Of a stretch of DNA of 11,425 nucleotides, positions 9,001-11,425 are shown piece after piece. The stretch is from Baffinella frigidus. Lineage: Eukaryota > Cryptophyceae > Cryptomonadales > Baffinellaceae. The position numbers and the translations under genes are program-made. The stretch lies in NCBI GenBank assembly GCA_026770585.1, contig MU646316.1, positions 734,807-746,231 on the forward strand, read 5' to 3'. The notes beneath the pieces are model-generated. The model was not told the origin of the DNA. It worked only from the letters and a program-made list of their open reading frames with translations, and did no database searches. How positions within the stretch are numbered: the first letter of the stretch is position 1; each line of letters opens with the position of its first letter.

Positions 9001-11267
9001 ACACGTAGGGGGTAAGGTGCATGGTTTAGGGTTTAGGGTTTAGGGTTTAGGGTTTGGGGGTTCGGGTTCAGGGTTTAGGGTGTAGGGTTTGGGGTTTAGG
9101 GTATAGGGTTTGGGGTTTAGAGTTTAGGGTTTAGGGTTTAGGGTTTAGGCATTGGGGTGTAGGTTTTAGGCCTTATGGTGTATGGTACCGGGTTTAGGCT
9201 TTAGGTTGTTGGGTGTAGGGTGTAGGGTGTAGGGTGCAGGTTGTAGGGTGTAGGGTGGAAGGGTGTGGAGTTTATGGTCTTTGGTGTAGGGTGTAGGGTG
9301 TAGGGTTTAGGCTTTAGGTTGTTGGGTGTAGGGTGTAGGGTGCAGGTTGTAGGGTGCAGGGTTCAGGGTTCAGGGCGGCTGAAGTGCGCGCCTGCGAGAT
9401 CCAGATGGCCGCGTGTTTACTATATTTCTCATCACACGTGGAAACAGACCGCGTGTTTACTATCCTCTTGCAGGTCTAATAGCATTATAATCACTTTAGT
9501 TGGAGCCATTTATACGACCTTTGGCCTGTAGTAAAGATCTCAAGATTTCATCGCAGCTCGATTTTTTTAGCAGATTCTGGAGCTGACGGCCAAATCTCGA
9601 GGATCTGCGCTTTCAGATTTCAAAAAGGATGAAATTTAGGGGTGAAATTCAGCAGAATACCGGTAACCTCCATTTATGACTTACGAAATGAAACCGGCTA
9701 GAGGATATTTCTCATCACACGTGGAAACAGACATCAACTCACCCCGACGATGACCCTCCAGGTGCTTTAAGAGAAACGCATACCCACCAGCCCTTGGAGG
9801 TGGCTCAAATAGTGCTCTGGGGCATCTGCGATTTACCTTGGATTGGGGTCAAAAGTGGCCCCGATCCAAGGTGAAATCGAAGACCTCCCAGGGCACTGTT
9901 TGAGCCACTTGGGAGGGCTGGTGGACGTTTAACCCCATCAACAAGCATGTCTCGGATGGCCGCATGCTCACTTGATGTACAACACATACGCCTAGAGCGG
10001 TTGGGGACGGGTGGTGATGGGTGGGGAGCGGTGTGGAGGATGCCGTTGCAGGTTCAGAGGGTTGGGCGTGCTGTGGGGTTGATGGCTCAGGTGTAGGGTT
10101 CAGAACATGTTTGAGGGGGGAGGCAAACTTTGGGTTTAGAGAGGGGCGCCGCTGGCATGTACCTTGCTCGGATAGCGAGGGGGCAAATGGATCGGGTATT
10201 TATTGCCGTCAGCTCCCATCGGGAGCTGAAGCCCAGTACAAACTGGACGCGACTGGTAACAAATTTTGAATTCTTACCCGAATTAAAAAGATCCGTTTGC
10301 CCCCTCGCTATCCGACCAAGGCAACACACACGTCTAGAGCGGGGACGGGCGGTGGTGGGTGGGGCGCGGGCGGTGGGCGCGGTGCAGAGGATACGGCTGC
10401 GGGTTCAGAGTTTGGAGCGTAGTGTGGGGGTGGTGGCTTAGGTGTAGAGTTCACAGCTGGGTTTAGGGAGAGGCGCAGCTGGCAGGGGTTTAGGGTTTAG
10501 GGTTTAGGGTTTAGGGTGCAGAGTTTAGGGTTTAGGGTTCAGGGTTTAGGGTTGAGGATTTGCGGGAGGCAGGAGAACCTGAAAGAGCTGGCCCTTGACA
10601 AGCGCCTGCCCCAGCAGCTCACGTGTTGTCCCAACGTCGCACCCACCCCTCAAATCCAAACCCTAAACCCTAAACCCCCGCAGATGCTCTCGGCCCTGGT
10701 GCAACCAAAGCTCGCGGGTTGTCCCAACGTCGCAACCACCCCTCAACTCCAAACCCCAAACCCTAAACCCCAACTCCCACAGATGCTCTCGGCCCTGGCG
10801 GTGTGAGAGGGAGTGCCCGCATGGGCGTCGAAGGAACGCGCGGGTTGAACCTGAAAGAGCTGGCCCTTCACAAGCGCCTGCCCCAGCAAGTTGCAGTGAC
10901 ACTCCGGCGCCGCCCCCATCGCCTCCTCCAGCGGAAAGTCAGCGCCCGGCTGGCAGGTAATGCTCGAGAAGACACGCACGGGCGGCGACCACATCGCAGA
11001 CGACCCGAAACGTACCAGCCCCTGCGAGCACACGCACCGCTGCGACGCGTGCGCGCACACCTTCCACTCCCCGCCGATGGACGCGGAGACGGTGAGGGCG
11101 CGCGCTTCCGTCGGGAAGGTGAGGAGGAGGGGGGGGGCGGAGGGGGAGGCGGTGAGCTCGAGGGTGTAGGCGTTGATGGCGACGGAGGTGGTGAAGTCGC
11201 CGGTGTTGGTTGGGAGAAGCCATGTGACGCGCGCCTGGAGTGCTCCCACCGCCACGGCCGAGAGCAT
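293..11267 (-). CDS. Ten internal exons of one gene: large FN3 + IPT/TIG-domain, probably cell-surface protein (partial at both ends)
   Basis: Joining the ten exons listed below gives an open frame of 3297 nt (1099 residues). All introns are GT-AG and all phases match (0,2,0,0,0,1,1,0,0). Exons are GC-rich with G/C third positions; introns are less so. Domains seen: FN3-like at about residues 8-100, the end of another FN3-like unit at about 130-160, a clear FN3 at about 162-280, then divergent IPT/TIG-like units beginning near residues 283, 423, 536, 641, 757, 930 and 1093. TIG hallmarks are a P-x-x-x-x-x-P start, a GGG(T/V) turn and an F-x-Y/F end. Such chains of beta-sandwich domains usually form extracellular parts of adhesion or receptor-like proteins; location here is inferred. 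No transmembrane segment, signal peptide, start or stop is visible, so both termini lie outside. I do not recognise a named family. The exon structure is well supported; individual TIG limits are approximate. Confidence 0.8.
408..742. repeat. Fold-back with 65-bp arms around a tandem duplication
   Basis: Arms 408-472 and 678-742 match closely, starting TATTGTACTTTTCGGGTCAG. The interior holds two 93-bp copies (465-557, 558-650). Starts 10 bp from the exon 10 acceptor. Confidence 0.93.
465..650 (+). repeat. 93-bp tandem duplication
   Basis: 465-557 and 558-650 differ at one base that I can see. Each contains ATATCGAAAAAGGGCTC and GGGTGGGGGGTGC. Recent slippage or unequal exchange. Confidence 0.97.
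741..828. repeat. Fold-back with 28-bp arms
   Basis: TAGCTTGCGT...ACGGGGCCG (741-768) pairs with 801-828, about five mismatches, loop 32. Its left end overlaps the right end of the previous fold-back by TA. Confidence 0.85.
879..908 (-). repeat. Copy of exon 10 acceptor edge
   Basis: 27 of 30 bases match 371-400, with the AG acceptor. In frame it also encodes VFEVWATSA; the three differences are all synonymous third positions. Sequence beyond it does not continue as exon 10, and using it up to the next GT (834) would break the frame. Confidence 0.8.
922..1055. repeat. Fold-back ending at the exon 9 donor
   Basis: ACAGGTTTAATTTAAAATAA (from 922) pairs with 1035-1055 with one mismatch. A nested perfect 8-bp hairpin GGCCCTAA/TTAGGGCC (965-972, 983-990) lies inside. 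AT-rich, unlike the exons on either side. Confidence 0.9.
1059..1781 (-). CDS. Exon 9 (largest exon; TIG-like units)
   Basis: This exon has 723 nt (241 codons), phase 0 at both ends. The acceptor is CCCGCGCAG|GTG after a pyrimidine-rich tract (TGTCTACCTTTTC); the donor is AATCCG|GTGACA. An upstream extension of the open frame to 1931 exists but is AT-richer and contains a repeated lysine/phenylalanine-rich segment, so I treat it as intron. Contents: VVGHVPLSSW, a region of helix-compatible alanine-rich sequence (AALRAAADAS), then PPRVEGLFPEMVP, VSVGLLNFP and LTTLSFRAPPS, a TIG-like unit, and HAIRIFDLQIG near the end. The antisense open frame over this region is a by-product of high GC. Confidence 0.83.
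2020..2083 (+). repeat. Tandem array, four units
   Basis: Units of GTGTGGCTACGAAGGGA, one shortened to 13 bp; identical apart from that truncation, so recently expanded. Confidence 0.95.
2167..2217. repeat. Hairpin with 15-bp arms
   Basis: GAACATTACTACACA (2167-2181) pairs with 2203-2217 with one mismatch; loop 21 bases. Confidence 0.85.
2537..2554. repeat. Perfect 18-bp palindrome
   Basis: TCAATGAGATCTCATTGA reads the same on both strands. Might be a footprint of an excised or collapsed element; function unknown. Confidence 0.9.
2652..2812. repeat. Fold-back with C17 centre
   Basis: Arms of about 65-75 bp (2652-2718 and 2737-2812) share CTAGCTCTGTCCCA, GCCATTATTTCGCC and ACAGGTAAATTT, and flank a run of about 17 C. 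The right end is about 20 bp inside intron 8 from the exon 8 donor. Confidence 0.88.
2831..2943 (-). CDS. Exon 8 (short TIG-like segment)
   Basis: This exon has 113 nt. The acceptor is GTATCAG|GAGG and the donor TCTGCGCAG|GTTCGC. With phase 1 entry the join reads KWPD-G-GLLVLVGFTGF, followed by a C-x6-C stretch (CKGASSC) and TLTAVAGTS. It leaves in phase 0, as exon 9 requires. Glycine-flanked hydrophobic LLVLVGFTGF fits a TIG beta-strand. It was inferred from splice sites and phase rather than from a long open frame, so it is the least certain exon after exon 10. Its acceptor edge has up to three degenerate copies in intron 7. Confidence 0.68.
2969..3048. repeat. GA microsatellite, about 80 bp
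   Basis: (GA)n with GATA and GCGA interruptions; on the gene's sense strand it is (TC)n and lies just upstream of the exon 8 acceptor. Confidence 0.97.
3129..3485 (-). repeat. Three dispersed copies of the exon 8 acceptor edge
   Basis: The real edge (plus strand CAAGCCTCCTGATACCCGTG at 2936-2955) is echoed at 3129-3151 (CGCGCCTCCTGTCACCCGTG) and 3453-3475 (CGCGCCTCCTGACACGCACG). A part further inside the exon (GCCGACGAGCACC) is at 3287-3299. The first two keep a CAG acceptor before GAGGC on the sense strand. Confidence 0.75.
3585..3689. repeat. Fold-back pairing exon 7's 3' end with intron 7
   Basis: 3585-3602 is an inverted copy (one mismatch in 18) of 3672-3689, the last bases of exon 7. 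The donor lies in the loop, within the perfect palindrome CGGTCAAATTTGACCG (3655-3670). Pairing in the transcript could affect use of this donor. Confidence 0.88.
3669..3812 (-). CDS. Exon 7 (TIG-like unit start)
   Basis: This exon has 144 nt, phase 1 in and phase 1 out. The acceptor is TCGACAG|GCG and the donor CCAGACG|GTCAAA. The product runs RAS-G-EILVVRSEAE, then LPLILSLRPSKV (TIG-type start), then ETLELSLKWPD. The donor lies at the centre of a 16-bp perfect palindrome (3655-3670), and the exon's last 18 bases (3672-3689) pair with an inverted copy at 3585-3602 in the intron. Partial copies of its 5' edge occur at 4037-4119 and 4247-4290. The exon is short, but phase agreement with both neighbours supports it. 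Confidence 0.75.
3929..4022 (+). repeat. 94-bp direct repeat, copy 1
   Basis: Identical to 4591-4682 except for one 2-bp TA indel near the end. It begins GTCGACTGCAGG and ends CCCGAGGCAC, whose last part resembles the exon 6 donor edge. Very low divergence implies a recent duplication, gene conversion or an assembly artefact. Confidence 0.96.
4037..4119 (-). repeat. Copy of exon 7 acceptor region
   Basis: About 83 bp matching 3771-3860, covering the first 40 or so bases of exon 7, the CGACAG|GCGAG acceptor and the intron end. Changes include Ile to Met and Glu to Lys codons if translated. The acceptor dinucleotide is kept, so it could act as a cryptic splice site. Confidence 0.88.
4140..4545 (+). 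repeat. Degenerate minisatellite clusters
   Basis: Scattered units like TTATGTTAACTCTGA and GAGCGTCAAGA recur with irregular spacing in two clusters (about 4140-4250 and 4462-4545), with a diverged start near 3886. Confidence 0.75.
4247..4290 (-). repeat. Second, weaker copy of exon 7 acceptor edge
   Basis: Contains CTCGAGGATCTGAGC and GCGGACTGACAACATCTC, aligning with exon 7's beginning but more diverged and lacking a matching acceptor. Confidence 0.6.
4591..4682 (+). repeat. 92-bp direct repeat, copy 2
   Basis: Second copy of the intron 6 repeat, starting right at the end of the G17 homopolymer and followed by three CGGAAACAT units (4685-4719) that echo the exon 6 donor edge. Confidence 0.96.
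4908..5349 (-). CDS. Exon 6 (TIG-like units)
   Basis: This exon has 442 nt, entering at phase 0 and leaving at phase 1. The acceptor is CTACACCAG|GTG, just after a C-rich homopolymer tract; the donor is GCCTCGG|GTATGT. It completes the TIG-like unit begun in exon 5 (EVLFTFVVPPPPEI) and starts a further beta-rich region with GDLWVAIS, TVTFTLSHVFLPPGDSVAVI and GLVGIIARIIRAS. Proline-rich PPPPE marks the inter-domain link. The donor motif GTATGTTTCCG recurs several times in the following intron. Confidence 0.82.
5350..5819 (-). other. Intron 5 (470 bp)
   Basis: Phase 0, donor TCG|GTCCAG, acceptor ACCAG|GTG. A G homopolymer of about 12 bases (5358-5370) lies directly beside the acceptor, giving a C-rich polypyrimidine tract in sense. 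One fold-back occurs at 5591-5708. The part at 5371-5590 has GTGTGTCAC-type short repeats and no gene. Confidence 0.77.
5591..5708. repeat. Fold-back with perfect 17-bp arms
   Basis: ATAGATTCTATCTCAGA (5591-5607) pairs exactly with 5692-5708; loop of 84 bases. The TATCTCAGA end is shared with the long fold-back of intron 4, which may place both in one loose family. Confidence 0.9.
5820..6272 (-). CDS. Exon 5 (one TIG-like unit and the first half of another)
   Basis: This exon has 453 nt, the same length as exon 4, phase 0 at both ends. The acceptor is TCCTACAG|GTC and the donor AACTCG|GTCCAG. Residues 440-535 complete one TIG-like unit ending PVEFFYRG. PFLSQVVP then TTGGGVLTIVVG opens the next, a textbook IPT/TIG pattern (P-x-V-G, GGG, then a hydrophobic strand ending in G). 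PEVVIGDVTA follows. The reading frame stays open about 100 nt past the donor, but phase-0 joining to exon 6 gives a sensible continuation of the TIG domain, so I end the exon here. Confidence 0.82.
6458..6607. repeat. Long fold-back (67-bp arms, 16-base loop)
   Basis: Arms 6458-6524 and 6541-6607 are nearly identical inverted copies, beginning TTATCTCAGAAAAGGG. Near-copies of a CGCATGxTTCAGCCAGAAT motif flank both sides (left about 6439-6456, right about 6628-6645), possibly a target duplication. The low divergence suggests recent origin. Confidence 0.93.
6737..6890. repeat. Fold-back with CGTACGGTAGGCC-type arms
   Basis: Arms of about 60 bp (from 6737 and back from 6890) pair imperfectly: ATAGGATAACGGAC with GTCCGTTACCCTAT outside and CTACGGTAGGCCGTA motifs inside. 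Related CGTACGGTAGG..GGCC motifs occur near 2488 in intron 8. Confidence 0.85.
6906..7358 (-). CDS. Exon 4 (IPT/TIG-like region)
   Basis: This exon has 453 nt (151 codons), phase 0 at both ends. The acceptor is GTGCACAG|GTA and the donor GGGACG|GTCTGC. The protein is rich in Val, Ala and Gly with alternating hydrophobic residues, as in beta-sandwich domains. It includes FILPLVRGGV, VITARFLVWDG and, at the end, PALVVMAPSVGALGGGT. That last segment is a typical TIG start (P-x-x-x-x-x-x-P then G-G-G-T) which continues directly with VVRVDI in exon 5. The first ~130 residues are a divergent domain that I place as TIG-like only by position and by the PTVLSVMP start. Confidence 0.85.
7471..7566. repeat. 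Fold-back with CAAGTCAACTCCCC arms
   Basis: Arms 7471-7490 and 7547-7566 are imperfect inverted copies ending in CCCCTGA / TCAGGGG. A small CCTGCCA/TGGCAGG hairpin lies in the loop (7514-7530). The arm sequence recurs in intron 4's fold-back and at 7705. Confidence 0.72.
7730..7765. repeat. Perfect 16-bp hairpin
   Basis: GTATGCTCCCTTGCGT (7730-7745) pairs perfectly with 7750-7765 across a 4-base loop. It is not followed by a T tract and lies inside an intron, so I read it as a repeat and not a bacterial-type terminator. Confidence 0.92.
7891..8206 (-). CDS. Exon 3 (FN3 domain body)
   Basis: This exon has 316 nt. The acceptor is TGGCAG|GTG and the donor CTCTCG|GTATGC. The splice from exon 2 rebuilds IRIR|WAPPLDVG, a canonical FN3 B-strand with W-x-P-P, which is strong evidence for this junction. 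PILSYRVKSC follows, then an insert with four cysteines (possible disulphides), then VYYLRVIARNEAGFG, the characteristic Y-x-x-R-V-x-A-x-N-x-x-G-x-G end of FN3. The exon finishes with FPTVLS, which starts an IPT/TIG-like unit continued in exon 4. Confidence 0.86.
8519..8608 (+). repeat. Solitary family B half-element
   Basis: About 90 bp closely matching 10237-10330, including GATCCGTTTGCCCCCTCG and CTATCCGACCAAG, but without the opposing arm. It may be a truncated insertion. Confidence 0.82.
8701..8835. repeat. Fold-back element, family A (copy in intron 2)
   Basis: Inverted repeat with arms of about 65 bp (8701-8769 and 8771-8835) and almost no loop; centre around GGATCCGA. It shares GGCTCAAACAGTGCCCTG and TTTACCTTG with the intron 1 copy. 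Its end lies about 30 bp inside the intron from the exon 2 donor. Confidence 0.85.
8865..8995 (-). CDS. Exon 2 (end of one FN3-like unit, start of next)
   Basis: This exon has 131 nt. The acceptor is TCGCAG|GCG and the donor ATCCG|GTATGT, leaving phase 2. Joined to exon 1 it gives LFQ|ARASAANYIG then SPWTPPVSV, the typical F and G strands of an FN3 domain (A-x-N-x-x-G-x-S-x-W). The remainder, PGEVLNLVG then GIRIR, begins a second FN3 domain whose conserved tryptophan lies at the start of exon 3. A degenerate copy of this exon's acceptor edge lies about 400 bp upstream in intron 1 (9376-9397). Confidence 0.82.
9023..9375 (+). repeat. Degenerate TTTAGGG-type interstitial telomere-like array
   Basis: Four perfect TTTAGGG units begin at 9024, then variants TTTGGGG, TGTAGGG, TTCAGGG and TATAGGG. 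A block beginning GGTTTAGGCTTTAGG repeats at 9191 and 9304 (period 113 bp). TTTAGGG is the common plant/algal telomere unit. Here it lies within an intron, so it is interstitial, not a chromosome end. Confidence 0.9.
9376..9397 (-). repeat. Intronic copy of the exon 2 acceptor edge
   Basis: Matches the real junction at 8980-9001 with one mismatch, including the CGCAG acceptor and the first bases of exon 2. The telomere-like array lies between the two copies. No open continuation as an exon is seen beyond the match. Confidence 0.75.
9422..9732 (+). repeat. Dispersed 28-bp direct repeat pair
   Basis: The 28-bp segment at 9422-9449 recurs exactly at 9705-9732 (begins ATATTTCTCATCACACG). A shorter repeat, CCGCGTGTTTACTAT, flanks the first copy on both sides. 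Function unknown. Confidence 0.85.
9784..9924. repeat. Fold-back element, family A (copy in intron 1)
   Basis: Inverted repeat with arms of about 67 bp (9784-9850 and 9857-9924) and a loop of about 6 bp; ends CCACCAGCCC / GGGCTGGTGG. The arms match those of the fold-back in intron 2 (8701-8835), so this is a dispersed family. No coding capacity; resembles a MITE or fold-back transposon. Confidence 0.88.
9981..10486 (+). repeat. Direct duplication (two ~165-180 bp copies) flanking a fold-back
   Basis: 9981-10159 and 10323-10486 are diverged direct copies sharing TCTAGAGCGG/CCTAGAGCGG starts, GGTTCAGAG, GGTGTAG and a GGGTTTAG end. The family B fold-back sits exactly between them. Confidence 0.75.
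10163..10320. repeat. Fold-back element, family B
   Basis: 31-bp arms (10163-10193 and 10290-10320) are near-perfect inverted copies containing GGATAGCGAGGGGGCAAA. A second hairpin inside has 8-bp arms (10210-10217 and 10221-10228). The right half (10237-10330) is also present alone in intron 2. Confidence 0.88.
10487..10556 (+). repeat. Second TTTAGGG array in intron 1
   Basis: About nine units of TTTAGGG and close variants (TGCAGAG, TTCAGGG). The opposite orientation, CCCTAAA, follows at 10659-10677 and 10753-10771, so the strand switches within 170 bp. Confidence 0.9.
10574..10616 (-). repeat. Intronic copy of the exon 1 donor edge
   Basis: 41 of 43 bases match the real exon 1 end at 10848-10890, including the CAG|GTTC donor. 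In the exon's frame, both substitutions are synonymous (Leu and Val codons). The match stops abruptly upstream. Judged a duplicated fragment, not an exon. Confidence 0.8.
10676..10803 (+). repeat. Two inverted copies of the exon 1 acceptor edge within a local duplication
   Basis: On the plus strand, CAGATGCTCTCGGCCCTGG occurs at about 10680 and 10780; the real acceptor junction is the same motif on the minus strand at 11248-11270. Each copy is preceded by CCCTAAACCC-like repeats and by a repeated GTTGTCCCAACGTCGCA block (about 10626 and 10719). Confidence 0.8.
10851..11267 (-). CDS. Exon 1 of window (FN3-like)
   Basis: This exon has 139 codons, phase 0 at both ends. The acceptor is CCGCAG|ATG, the only one here not followed by G; the donor is CTCTTTCAG|GTTCAA. 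Residues 8-100 look like a fibronectin type III domain: ARVTWLLP, then INAYTLEL, then GEWKVCAHA, then MWSPPVRV. A cysteine-containing stretch (CQPG, ECHC) follows, then LVKGQLFQ, which is completed by exon 2. The ATG at the exon edge could be mistaken for the gene start, but an AG-ending pyrimidine-rich context precedes it, and two inverted copies of this junction in the next intron keep the same CAGATG. An internal exon is therefore more likely. A GA microsatellite lies upstream. Confidence 0.78.

Positions 11268-11425
<158 letters not shown>

Larger units (their letters stand above)
8996..10850 (-). other. Intron 1 (1855 bp): telomere-like arrays, fold-backs, duplicated exon edges
   Basis: The longest intron, with donor CAG|GTTCAA and acceptor TCGCAG|GCG. 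It contains TTTAGGG-type arrays (9023-9360, 10490-10556) and reverse-orientation copies (10659-10677, 10753-10771). There are two fold-back elements (9784-9924, 10163-10320), a pair of ~165-bp direct duplicates flanking the second fold-back, a copy of exon 1's 3' edge, inverted copies of exon 1's 5' edge, and a copy of exon 2's 5' edge. The part at 9450-9780 is AT-richer with no gene seen. Confidence 0.75.

Noticed and set aside
9023-9375. True chromosome end
   Set aside because: The array is degenerate, internal, flanked by exons of the same gene on both sides, and the repeats switch strand.
11267-11267. ATG at the first base of exon 1 as the gene's start codon
   Set aside because: It directly follows a CAG acceptor, no signal peptide follows, and the FN3 domain would start incomplete. 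Intronic copies keep the CAGATG junction. Not fully excluded without transcripts.

Overview
The window reads as eukaryotic nuclear DNA, most likely from a microalga or related protist. A dinoflagellate is my first guess, because almost every acceptor is AG followed by G, the introns are full of inverted repeats, and there are interstitial TTTAGGG-type repeats. Other algae with TTTAGGG-type telomere repeats cannot be excluded. I see no bacterial operon, tRNA, rRNA, CRISPR array or transposase gene.

One minus-strand gene crosses the whole window. I reconstruct ten internal exons (read from high to low coordinates): 11267-10851, 8995-8865, 8206-7891, 7358-6906, 6272-5820, 5349-4908, 3812-3669, 2943-2831, 1781-1059 and 397-293. 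Every junction is GT-AG and the reading phases agree at all nine junctions (0,2,0,0,0,1,1,0,0). The joined frame is open for 3297 nt (1099 residues). Neither the true start nor the stop is in the window, so the full protein is larger. Its N-terminal part is fibronectin type III-like and the rest looks like a series of divergent IPT/TIG (immunoglobulin-like) domains. This is the architecture of a large secreted or cell-surface adhesion or receptor-like protein. Several splices restore recognisable motifs, for example R|WAPP in an FN3 domain and GGGT|VV in a TIG domain.

The nine complete introns (470-1855 bp) make up about two thirds of the window. Eight of the nine carry at least one fold-back (inverted-repeat) element. 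Several carry tandem repeats, G or C homopolymers, GA microsatellite or degenerate telomere-like arrays. The most unusual pattern is that four introns contain extra copies of the sequence spanning a neighbouring splice junction: the last or first 10-40 bases of an exon plus the adjacent splice site. The copies may be direct or inverted, and single or multiple. One donor also lies inside a perfect 16-bp palindrome. I interpret the introns as repeat-driven and possibly introner-derived, with repeated splice-junction-centred duplication, but the mechanism is inference.
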